Origin: JALYXI01 sp963795835
Lineage (GTDB): Bacteria > Acidobacteriota > Terriglobia > Bryobacterales > Bryobacteraceae
Assembly (NCBI GenBank): GCA_963795835.1
Contig: CAWCJC010000007.1
Location: 124,001 to 188,000, forward strand
Length of the DNA: 64,000 bases
Direction: 5' to 3'
Below are positions 38,415 to 46,683 of the stretch, piece after piece; within the stretch, counting starts at the first letter, position 1, and each line of letters starts with the position of its first letter. The notes under the pieces are model-generated. The model saw nothing but the letters and a program-made list of their open reading frames with translations, was not told the DNA's origin and ran no database searches. A program made the translations under genes and the position numbers.

Positions 38415-39090
38415 AACCGAAGGCGCGATCCGCCATCTGCGGCTCAACCGCCCGGAGAAGCGCAACGCCCTCAGCTATCAGCTTTGCCAGGAACTGACCG
38501 CGGCGCTCGATCTGGCGGAGGAAGACCCGGCGATCCACGCGATTGTTCTTACCGCCGAACCGCCGGCCTTTTGCGCCGGTATGGACTTGAAAGAGGTGGG
38601 CGTGGTCCCCGATTCCGAGGTCAGCCTGATTCATGACGCTCTCTTTACCGCCCGCACCAGGCTGACCACGCCCCTGATTGCGGCGGTGAGCGGAGCCGCG
38701 ATTGCGGGGGGTACCGGCCTGATCGCGAATGCCCACATCGTAATTGCCCATCCGGACGCAAAATTCGGCCTCCCCGAGATCAGGATCGGACTCTGGCCCC
38801 TGCTGGTCTTCCGCGCTATGACCAAGGCAATCGGCGAACGCCGGGCGACAGAATGGAGCCTGACAGGCCGCTCGGTCTCCTCACAGGAAGCGAAAGAATC
38901 GGGCTTGATCACGGAAATCGATAGCTTCCCGGAAAAGCGCGCGAGGGACTTGGCGCAGACCATCGCGTCGTACCGGCGCGAAGCGATTCAAATAGGGCTA
39001 AATTACGCGCAAAGCGATCAATCCGGGGACCAGGCCAGGCAACTGCGGGCGGCACTTCTCACCGCGCCAGCTCCAGCTCAGAACCGATAA
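38401..39090 (+). CDS. Enoyl-CoA hydratase/isomerase (crotonase family)
   Basis: The start is the ATG at 38401 (MLIVETEGAIRHLRLNRPEK), 14 bases inside the previous gene. Crotonase motifs: KRNALSYQLCQELTAALDLA, FCAGMDLKEV (CoA-binding oxyanion hole), ATPLIAAVSGAAIAGGTGLI-like text read as LTTPLIAAVSGAAIAGGTGL, and AHPDAKFGLPEIRIGLWP. The second catalytic Glu is expected in the FGLPEI segment. It probably hydrates the branched enoyl-CoA made by the carboxylase. It is the last gene of the carboxylase/AtuA operon and overlaps the end of the converging TPR gene by about 32 bases. Confidence 0.85.
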   Translation: MLIVETEGAIRHLRLNRPEKRNALSYQLCQELTAALDLAEEDPAIHAIVLTAEPPAFCAGMDLKEVGVVPDSEVSLIHDALFTARTRLTTPLIAAVSGAAIAGGTGLIANAHIVIAHPDAKFGLPEIRIGLWPLLVFRAMTKAIGERRATEWSLTGRSVSSQEAKESGLITEIDSFPEKRARDLAQTIASYRREAIQIGLNYAQSDQSGDQARQLRAALLTAPAPAQNR

Positions 39091-39890
39091 ACCCCCACGA
39101 ATTCCAAGCCTGGCCTTTCACCACTTCCCGAAACAACGCCTCAGCGCCTGACTTGTCGCCATGATAAAGATGCCAGTTCCCGACGCCATAGCTCACAGTG
39201 TTGAAGGAAAGCTCGCCCTCCACATCGTCCGGCCCCTTGGGCGCTGCGGGCATTACCGCGCGCTCATCAAGCCGGCCCTGATAAAACCGCAGTAGTCGCA
39301 GGTAGAAATACAGATGCGGCTCAGTGTTCTTCACATCCGGAGTAATCCGCGTCAAGACGGCGGCGGCTTCTTTCTCCTTCCCCGCACGGCTGAGAGAAAC
39401 ATACAACCAGTTACTGCAATCGATCAGACTGTCGGCGTTCTTTGCCAAGGCCCGTGCCTTGTCAAATGAGGAGGCAGCTTCCGCAAACTCTCCCACAAAG
39501 TAATGTGCCAGTCCCAGGTGATAGAACGCATCCAGGTTCCCGGGAGCCAACCGCGAACCCTGCTCCAGATCCTTCCGCGCCGCACCAAACTCCCGCAACC
39601 CCAACTCGCGATGACCCCGCTCCACGTAGAGGTCGGCATTGTCCGGAGCGGAGGCCAACCCGCGCGTACAGACCGCGATGGCTTCTCGATACTGCCTTCG
39701 ACCCGCAAAAGCTTTCGACAAGGCCAAAGCTTTCTCAGGGCTCTTTGGAGCCGCCGTGAAACGCCTCGCGGGCTGACACTACTTTCCCGTCATCCGGCAA
39801 AGCGTAAAGTTTCCGGCCCAGTGCGGATGTGAGCTCCAAAGTCTGTGCGCAGAGGGGCACAGCGACAAAAAGCAGCAAGAAACCGTTCAC
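39059..39890 (-). CDS. Exported TPR protein (frameshifted)
   Basis: The real start is the GTG at 39890: a signal peptide VNGFLLLFVAVPLCAQTLEL, then LGRKLYALPDDGKVVSAREA and GGSKEP before a stop. One base later the same protein goes on EKALALSKAFAGRRQYREAI, then TPR-type repeats (NADLYVERGHRELGLREFGA, NLDAFYHLGLAHYFVGEFAE, SGAEALFREVVKGQAWNSWG). Deleting one G from the GGG at 39738-39740 joins KEP to EKALAL. The downstream 222-residue frame alone would begin at a TTG with no signal peptide, so I take the joined form. Function unknown. Confidence 0.7.
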
Positions 39891-39995
39891 CTGCTCATGG
39901 TAGCCAACATGAAGTGATTTTAGTCACGCAGAACGGGTTTCGCTTACACTATCCGGTCTAACAATTGCAAAAGAAGGTGTGCACAGGGAGAAACC

Positions 39996-40538
39996 ATGAA
40001 ACTCAAAGCATCCTCACTCACCACGTTCGGCATTTGCGGAGCGTTGATCGCCGGAGCGGCCATCGCGCAAGACAAAATGGACAAGATGGACCACAACAAA
40101 ATGTCCATGTCCGCTGATTCCACTTTCGCCATGAAAGCCGCGTCAGGCGGTTTGACCGAAGTCGCACTCGGCAAAATGGCGACTGAAAAAGCATCCAACC
40201 AGGCGGTGAAAAACTTCGGCCAGAAGATGGTCGACGATCACTCGAAGGCCAACGACGAATTAAAGAGCCTGGCGTCTTCCAAGAATATGACCTTGCCCAG
40301 CACTCCGAACGCGAAGGACCAGGCCACTATCGACCGGATGTCCAAGCTTTCCGGTGAAGCTTTCGACAAAGCTTACACCAAAGATATGGTGATGGACCAC
40401 AAGAACGACATCGCTCTGTTCCAGAAAGAGGCCACCTCGGGAACGGATCCCGACATCAAAGCTTTTGCTTCTAAGACCCTGCCCACTTTGCAGGAACACC
40501 AGAAGATGATCAACGACATTGCCGCGAAAAAGATGTAG
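39996..40538 (+). CDS. DUF4142-type exported protein
   Basis: 180 residues: signal peptide (MKLKASSLTTFGICGALIAG) and a Lys/Met/Asp/His-rich stretch (DKMDKMDHNKMSM). A helical DUF4142 domain follows, with STFAMKAASGGLTEVALGKM, FGQKMVDDHSKANDELKSLA, YTKDMVMDHKNDIALFQKEA and TLPTLQEHQKMINDIA. The fold is a ferritin-like helical bundle. The Met/His-rich start could bind metal, but this is an inference. Divergent from the TPR gene; a terminator follows. Confidence 0.85.
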   Translation: MKLKASSLTTFGICGALIAGAAIAQDKMDKMDHNKMSMSADSTFAMKAASGGLTEVALGKMATEKASNQAVKNFGQKMVDDHSKANDELKSLASSKNMTLPSTPNAKDQATIDRMSKLSGEAFDKAYTKDMVMDHKNDIALFQKEATSGTDPDIKAFASKTLPTLQEHQKMINDIAAKKM

Positions 40539-40563
40539 TTAAATTTTTCTAAGCTTCCACTCT

Positions 40564-40608
40564 GAAACGCCCGATATCGATAACATATATATCGGGCGTT
40601 TCCTTTTG
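40564..40608 (+). terminator. Intrinsic terminator after the DUF4142 gene
   Basis: GAAACGCCCGATAT and its complement ATATCGGGCGTTTC form a 14-bp stem (40564-40577 with 40589-40602) with a short loop, followed by CTTTTGCC on the plus strand. Confidence 0.85.
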
Positions 40609-40621
40609 CCCAGGAGGAACT

Positions 40622-41104
40622 ATGACTCGCCGAATTACAGGAATTCTGCTCGCGGTACTCTACTCGCCGTTGCTTATTGCTCAGGACGGCGTGAAATGCA
40701 GCTCCGATGATGGCCGCCGGCACTATTGTGACATCGATACCTCGCGCGGAGTCCGCTTGTCTCGCCAGATTAGCGGGACTGCCTGCATTGAAGGCAGCAC
40801 CTGGGGCTATGACCGCCGCGGCGTTTGGGTGGATCGCGGATGCCGCGCCACGTTTATCGCCCGGGCAGGACGTGACGATTATCGGGGGAATGACCGGGGC
40901 GCTTACAACCAGGAAGTCGTACGCTGCAACTCCGACGACGAACGCCGCCACTACTGCAACATCGATACGCGATTTGGCGTCCGCCTGGTGAATCAGATCA
41001 GCGGTACACCCTGCAATCAGGGCGAAACCTGGGGCTTCGATGATCGCGGTGTTTGGGTGGACCACGGTTGCCGCGGCGATTTCGCCAGCGGCGGGCGACG
41101 TTAA
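40622..41104 (+). CDS. Exported DUF3011 protein with two repeats
   Basis: 160 residues; signal peptide MTRRITGILLAVLYSPLLIA, with AGGAGG seven bases before the ATG. Two copies of the DUF3011 unit follow: CSSDDGRRHYCDIDTSRGVR ... WGYDRRGVWVDRGCRATF and CNSDDERRHYCNIDTRFGVR ... WGFDDRGVWVDHGCRGDF. The four cysteines of each unit are kept. DUF3011 proteins bind or modulate targets outside the cell in some bacteria; no role can be given here. Confidence 0.88.
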   Translation: MTRRITGILLAVLYSPLLIAQDGVKCSSDDGRRHYCDIDTSRGVRLSRQISGTACIEGSTWGYDRRGVWVDRGCRATFIARAGRDDYRGNDRGAYNQEVVRCNSDDERRHYCNIDTRFGVRLVNQISGTPCNQGETWGFDDRGVWVDHGCRGDFASGGRR

Positions 41105-41188
41105 AGACTACTCGCAACCAGATTCGCGCTGATCTTGCGGATCTAGAGACTTTGGTTGAGCAATGCTACGCTCAGACAAATCGTTCTC

Positions 41189-42418
41189 ATGATCCGCTCC
41201 CTAGTCATCCCCATCTTAGTTCTTGCTCCAGCCCTGGCTCAATCTCCGGACGCGCTGCTTAAGGACCCCACGGTCCAGGCGGCTTTCGCCGCTGCCGAGC
41301 GCAATGAGCCTTCCATGCTGGATGAACAAGCCCGCTTCTGCGCCATCCCTGCGCCTCCTTTCAAAGAAGAAGTCCGGGGCAAGGAGTTCGTTCGCCTCTT
41401 CACTCAGCTAGGTTTGAAAGACGTTCGCATGGACAAGGGGGGCAACGTAATTGGGGTCCGCCCGGGCGCAAAGCCTCGTCCGAACCTGGTCCTTAGCGCG
41501 CATCTGGATACCGTCTTCCCTGAGGGCACCGACGTCAAAGTCACGCGCCAGGGAACAATGATGAAAGGTCCCGGCATCTCCGACGATTGCCGCGGACTCG
41601 CCACAATGCTCGGCGTCATTAAAGCGCTGGACCAGGGCCATGTACAGACTCCGGGCACCATTACCTTCGTCGCTGATACCGGAGAAGAAGGCCTGGGTGA
41701 TCTTCGCGGGATGAAGCAACTCTTCGGCGAAACCCTTCGCGACAAGATCGACGCGTTCATCTCGATCGATGGCACCGGCACTGGCATCACAAACATCGGG
41801 GTCGGCAGTCTGCGCTACAAGGTTTACTTCAAGGGTCCCGGGGGACACAGCTATGGCGCTTTCGGCATGGCGAATCCCATCCAGGCGATGGGGCGAGCTA
41901 TGGCAAAGATCGACGATTTTGAAGTTCCTACCAATCCCAAAACCACCTTCAATGTCGGCCGAGTAGGCGGGGGCACCAGCGTCAACGCGATCCCGTTTGA
42001 GGCCTGGATGGAGGTGGATATGCGCTCGGCCGACAAAGCTGCTCTTGCAGCCATAGACGCTAAATTCAAAGCCGCCTTGAACGAAGCTGTGGCAGCCGAG
42101 AACAAGCGCTGGAACAATCGAGGAGCCGTTTCTGTCTCCCCCGAACTGGTGGGTATTCGCCCGGCCGGCGAAACTGCAAAAGATTCGCGCATCGTCCAGA
42201 CGGCCCTGGAAGTCAGCAAGGCCATGGGCATCACCGAAGTTCTTCGCGAAGGCTCCACCGATTCGAACGTGCCCATGAACATGGGCATTGCGGCTATTAC
42301 CATTGGAGGAGGCGGACAAGGCGCCGGGGCCCATTCGCTCGGCGAGACATTTGACTCGAAAGACTCTGTGCAAGGCACCAAGCGCGCCCTTCTGCTGGTA
42401 GTATCGCTGGCCCGGTGA
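41189..42418 (+). CDS. Exported M20-family metallopeptidase
   Basis: The start is the ATG at 41189 (MIRSLVIPILVLAPALAQSP), giving a signal peptide; an upstream TTG is in frame. Zinc ligands and catalytic acids: VLSAHLDTVF (His, then Asp), ISDDCRGLATML (Asp), FVADTGEEGLGDLRGMK (catalytic EE), FISIDGTG (Asp) and HSLGETFD (last His). A dimerisation domain is present near TFNVGRVGGGTSVNAIPFEA. It cleaves peptides or acyl-amino acids outside the inner membrane. Its stop overlaps the in-frame GTG at the head of the DUF3179 gene (GTGA). Confidence 0.88.
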   Translation: MIRSLVIPILVLAPALAQSPDALLKDPTVQAAFAAAERNEPSMLDEQARFCAIPAPPFKEEVRGKEFVRLFTQLGLKDVRMDKGGNVIGVRPGAKPRPNLVLSAHLDTVFPEGTDVKVTRQGTMMKGPGISDDCRGLATMLGVIKALDQGHVQTPGTITFVADTGEEGLGDLRGMKQLFGETLRDKIDAFISIDGTGTGITNIGVGSLRYKVYFKGPGGHSYGAFGMANPIQAMGRAMAKIDDFEVPTNPKTTFNVGRVGGGTSVNAIPFEAWMEVDMRSADKAALAAIDAKFKAALNEAVAAENKRWNNRGAVSVSPELVGIRPAGETAKDSRIVQTALEVSKAMGITEVLREGSTDSNVPMNMGIAAITIGGGGQGAGAHSLGETFDSKDSVQGTKRALLLVVSLAR

Positions 42419-42426
42419 CGGTAGCA

Positions 42427-43551
42427 ATGAAGCGGTGGGTCGCGATCCTCTGTTTCGCTGTAGCATTATTCTGCCTTGTATACCCGCTTTACGTGATTCG
42501 GCCATTCCGCCATCAGGGCGCAGGCGAACTTGCGTTCGCGCTCCACATTCTCGCCTGGCGCTGGCCGGTGGTGATCGCGTGTTCGCTGATTTCGATCGCC
42601 CTCTTGTCAAAACGTATCCCAATGATCGTGCTTACCGTGCTCACCCTGATCTGCGCGGCCCTGACGCGCGTCAACATCTATGAGCAGATGTTTCATCCGC
42701 TGGGCGCTCCGGCTTTCGCCGCCATCGCGCAAACAAAACTTGCGGCCAACGAAAAGGTGATCGCGGTTAGTCTCAACAACACCGCTCGCGCGTATCCGGT
42801 ACGAGCGATTGCCTATCATCACATCGTCAACGACACACTGGATGGTGTGCCTATCGTTGCTACTTATTGAACGCTCTGTCACACCGGTCTGGTGTGGTCG
42901 CGCGAAGCCGGGGGACTGGTGCTCACCTTCCACCTTGCCGGAATCAATAACCAAAACTTCCTCATGCGCGACGACCAAACCGGCTCCTTCTGGCAGCAAA
43001 TCAGCGGCCGCGCGATTTCTGGTCCTCTGGCGGGCCGACAACTAAAACCGATCCACTCCGACGAACTCACCTTTGCACTTTGGCGCACGGAACAACCCGC
43101 GGGCACCGTGCTTGCCGAATCAGCCCACTACGCCGCCCAGTACGCGCCCCCGGATTGGGAAGTCAAGATGCGCAAGGCCGCCGTCGTGATTGGGCATGCG
43201 GAGAACGGCCGCCAGCCCCGCGACCTGATGATCGGCCTTCACATCGGCGATTCGGCACGCGCTTATGTTTACGATCGCGTGCTCAAAGAGAAACTGGTGC
43301 AGAGCCCACCGGTGATGCTGGCCGTGGGGTCCGACAATCAATCTGTGCGCGCGTTCGAGACACTCGGCTACGGTGATTTTTACCGTACCGATTCCGCCGA
43401 ACTCATCGATTCCACTACGGGCAGCCACTGGAATTTTGAGGGCTGCGCCACCGAAGGGAAAGCTAAGGGCACATGCCTTCCCCGCGTCGAAGCGCTCAAA
43501 GACTACTGGTTCGATTGGAAAGAATACAACCCGAACACTACCGTCTACTGA
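42427..43551 (+). CDS. DUF3179 membrane protein with in-frame UGA at the CxxC cysteine (putative selenoprotein)
   Basis: The start is the ATG at 42427 (MKRWVAILCFAVALFCLVYP); GTG 42415 is possible. Three membrane helices fill residues 1-90. The soluble DUF3179 domain begins VIAVSLNNTARAYPVRAIAY, then NDTLDGVPIVATY. The next codon is TGA (42868-42870), and the frame continues unchanged: TLCHTGLVWSREAGG, NQNFLMRDDQTGSFWQQISG and so on to a normal stop. The family reads TYCPLCNT at this site, so the TGA stands exactly for the first Cys of the CxxC: U148-T-L-C151. A hairpin immediately follows (see separate entry). The frame is not shifted, unlike the other broken genes. Alternatives: a TGC/TGT-to-TGA read error or a nonsense mutation. 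The C-terminal half starting near 42892 is not an independent gene. Confidence 0.75.
42871..42898 (+). promoter_or_regulatory. Candidate bacterial SECIS hairpin
   Basis: Nine bases after the UGA begins CACACC-GGUCU-GGUGUG: a perfect 6-bp stem (42880-42885 with 42891-42896) extendable by two G-U pairs, with a five-base loop whose first two bases are G. Distance, stem length and loop match the bacterial SECIS pattern. The GGUCU loop is the core of the E. coli fdhF SECIS loop as I remember it. Confidence 0.6.
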
Positions 43552-43616
43552 GCTCCAGCAGTTTGTTTAACAATCTTTTACGGAACTTCATCAGGGGCGC
43601 GCGGTTCAATTGTCAT

Positions 43617-45381
43617 ATGAAATTGATTGTGGCGGTTCTTGCGCTCACATCCCTTGCCTACGGCCAAGGGGGCGGCGGACAACGGCTCACATCTCTCAAG
43701 ACCGTCCCGGTTCCTCAACCCACCAATCTGTCCACTTACGTCAGGGACTCCCAAACGCTCGTCGTCCTCGGAAAAGCACTCTTCTGGGATATGCAGGCCG
43801 GCAGCGATGGAAAGACCGCTTGCGCCACCTGCCACTTTCACGCCGGCGCGGACCACCGGATCAATAATGCGGTCGCCGCTCCCCTCTCCAGCACACTTAC
43901 CATAGCGCCGAATCAGGCTCTTAAGACAGTCGGCTTCCCCTTTCAAACTACCCTGAGGCAGGTAGCGGGTTCGGCAGGCATGTTCCATCGAGCCTTTACG
44001 GGCCTGTCGGATAGCGGTGCCTCTGAAGACGGCAGCGAAATCATTTCCGCGGCCTCTTCCGTGGAAGGAGTAAACGTCCGCCAGGTAACCAGCCGGAACG
44101 CGCCCAGCGTGATCAACGCCGTCTTTAACGTCCGCAATTTCTGGGACGGCCGAGCCAGCCGCCTGTTCACCGGCCAGACTCCCTTCGGAGCATCGGACAC
44201 AGCGCTGAATGCTTTGGTTTTGCGTAATGGCCAATTGGTTCGCGAAGCTGTCGCATTGGGGAACTCGAGCCTGGCCTCCCAAGCCGCCGGACCTGCACTG
44301 AATGCAGGGAGAGATGTCCTATGACGGCAGGACCTGGCCCCTGCTCGGTAGGAAGTTGCTGGCCGCAAGCCCGCTGGCGAAACAAGTCGTCTCGACGGAC
44401 GATAGCGTCCTGGGCGGGTTTGCAAACGCTTCCGGCAACGGCCTGCAGCCCGGTTACACTTATGGCGCTTTGATCCAGACTGCCTTTCAACCGGAATACT
44501 GGAACACTCCCGTGCCAGCGGATGGCTCTTTCTCACAGACCGAAACCAATTTCCCCCTCTTCTGGGCTCTTTCGATTCAAGCTTATGAATCCACTCTGAT
44601 CTCCGACAATACCCGGGTCGATCAATTCCTGGAGGGCAAAACGCAATCGCTAACGCAACTGGAGCAGCAAGGTCTACAAGTGTTTCAGCGCAACAACTCG
44701 CAATGCACCCAGTGTCACCAGGGCCCGGAATTTACCGCAGCCTCATTCACCAACGCCGCCAATGCGCGCGGCAACAATAACGACCCCGATAATATCGGCT
44801 TCTTCCGCACGGGTGTCTCGCCGCTGGCTGACGATATCGGTCTTGGCGGCCTGGATGGCTTTGGACTGGCCCTGTTCCTGGGGCAACGCAATTCGGCGAA
44901 CGGAACCTTCAAATCTCCGGGTCTTCGCAATGTCGAGTTCACCGGTCCATACTTCCACAATGGCAGCCAGGCGACCCTCGATCAGGTAACCCAATTTTAC
45001 GCGCGCAATGGCGATTTTCCCGCCGGTGGAAATCTGGGCCCTGGCATTGGCCAGATTCAACTCAGCGCCACCGATCGAACCGCGCTAGTGGCTTTCCTGA
45101 AAGCCCTGAGCGACGATCGCGTCCGCTACGAACAGGCTCCCTTCGACCACCCCTCACTTTGCGTCGCGAACGGAGCTGTCGAACTTGCCCCCGGCGTTCT
45201 GTCGCTTGACCAGTCTGACCCGCGCTTTCCGGCCAGCGCCCTTGAAAACTTCGCGCTGATTCCCGCCGTGGGTAAGAGCGGCAACACGGTCCCGCTTCAG
45301 ACCTTTGAGGAACTTCTCTCCGGGGTTGGCACGGATGGCACACGCGCCCACACGATGACGAACTTCTGCACACCGCAGTAG
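43617..45381 (+). CDS. Di-heme cytochrome c peroxidase family protein (frameshifted)
   Basis: Start ATG at 43617, signal peptide MKLIVAVLALTSLAYGQ. The first CxxCH is CATCHFHAGADHR, the second CTQCHQGPEFTAA; both are in the MauG/CcpA-type fold. The first frame runs through FNVRNFWDGRASRLFTGQTP to ALNAG and a premature stop at 44324; after one base the second frame continues EMSYDGRTWPLLGRKLLAAS through VEFTGPYFHNGSQATLDQVT to the end. Removing one G of the GGG at 44307-44309 joins ALNAG to EMSYDG. It is a periplasmic heme enzyme, perhaps a peroxidase. It follows the putative selenoprotein by 65 bases. Confidence 0.85.
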
Positions 45382-45425
45382 CGCCGGGCCCTGCCCGGTA
45401 GTCTTAGTCTGGTAGTCTATCTCGC

Positions 45426-46649
45426 ATGAGCATGAATCGCCGCGCTGCGATCGCAAGCGCTTTCGGTTTGGCGGGATTAGGCCAAACGGTTGCACAAGCC
45501 CAGGAGCGCGCCGCCAAGAACGCGCCTATTTCTCCTAAAGACAACATCAAGATCACCAAGTTGGAGATGTTCCTGGTAAAGCCACGCTGGCTTTTCCTGA
45601 AGATCCATACCGATGCCGGCATCGTTGGCTATGGGGAACCCATCACGGAGGGGCGCGCTCTTACGTGCCGTGAAGCTGTGATGGAGATTGAACCTTATCT
45701 GATCGGGAAAGACCCGCGCCGAGTCGCCCACCACTGGCAGGCCATTTACCGCCATGCCTTCTATCGCGGCGGTCCCATTCTCACCAGCGCTTTGAGCGGT
45801 ATCGATCAAGCGCTTTGGGATATCAAAGGTAAGGCGCTCGGAGTGCCTGTTTATGAACTGTTGGGCGGCCCGACTCGGGACCGAGTGCGCGTCTATGCTC
45901 ATGCCGGCACACCTGACCAGATGACTGCCGCTATGGCCAAAGGCTACACGGCGTTCAAGTGCGGTGTCGCTAAAAAGCGGCCCGCGCGCTACATCGAAAC
46001 CGCCTCCGCCGTCCAATACGCCGCCGAGAAGTTTGCGGAACTCCGCAAGACAATCGGCAACGAAAACGACCTGGCTATCGATTTTCACGGCGCCATTAGC
46101 CCCCCTACCGCAAAACTGCTGATTCGCGCCATCGAACCCTACCAACCGATGTTTGTCGAAGAGCCCTGCCAAGCCCAGAACCACGACGTAATGGCAGAGA
46201 TTGCCCGCGGCACATTTCTCCCGATCGCAACCGGGGAGCGCGTGTTCACCAAATGGGGTTTCCGTGAAGTTCTGGAGAAGAAGGCCGCTGTGGTTCTGCA
46301 GCCTGATCTATGTCACGCGGGCGGCATCACTGAAGTGCGTCTGATTGCCGGAATGGCAGAAGCCTACTACGCGGATGTTGCGCCGCATAATCCACTCGGC
46401 CCCATTTCGCTCGCGGCCGGCGTGCAGATCTCGGCCAGTATCCCGAACTTCCTTTGCCAGGAACAAGTTTCGCTCGGCGAGGGCTATCTCAAACAGCCGT
46501 TCACGGTCAAAAACGGCTACCTGGATCTGCCCAAAGGCCCTGGCCTCGGCATCGAACTCGATGAACACGCCATGGCGGACAAGATCAATCACGATTGGAA
46601 GAACCAGGAAAGCTACGACGCGGACGATGGCTCGGTGACCGACTGGTAA
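45426..46649 (+). CDS. Enolase-superfamily dehydratase, D-galactonate dehydratase-like
   Basis: 407 residues. The N-terminus (MNRRAAIASAFGLAGLGQTV) has an RR motif and may be a Tat signal. The barrel has AVSALSGIDQALWDIKGK-like text read as LTSALSGIDQALWDIKGKAL, metal ligands in LAIDFHGAI (Asp), MFVEEPC (Glu) and PIATGERVFTKWG (Glu), catalytic His in VAPHNPLGPISLAA and QPDLCHAGGITEVRLIAGMA. This closely follows DgoD. An exported galactonate dehydratase is unusual, so the substrate may be another acid sugar. Confidence 0.82.
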   Translation: MSMNRRAAIASAFGLAGLGQTVAQAQERAAKNAPISPKDNIKITKLEMFLVKPRWLFLKIHTDAGIVGYGEPITEGRALTCREAVMEIEPYLIGKDPRRVAHHWQAIYRHAFYRGGPILTSALSGIDQALWDIKGKALGVPVYELLGGPTRDRVRVYAHAGTPDQMTAAMAKGYTAFKCGVAKKRPARYIETASAVQYAAEKFAELRKTIGNENDLAIDFHGAISPPTAKLLIRAIEPYQPMFVEEPCQAQNHDVMAEIARGTFLPIATGERVFTKWGFREVLEKKAAVVLQPDLCHAGGITEVRLIAGMAEAYYADVAPHNPLGPISLAAGVQISASIPNFLCQEQVSLGEGYLKQPFTVKNGYLDLPKGPGLGIELDEHAMADKINHDWKNQESYDADDGSVTDW

Positions 46650-46683
46650 CGGTAGCTCTGCTGATTTAAGCGAGAAGTGACGC

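Noticed and set aside
41408..42622. Long minus-strand open frame opposite the M20 peptidase
   Set aside because: Antisense shadow of a gene with complete zinc-ligand motifs; no family text and no RBS.
44290..44330. Further recoded stop codons in other broken genes (peroxidase, propellers, reductase)
   Set aside because: In each case the continuation is in another frame, not after an in-frame stop, so selenocysteine does not explain them.
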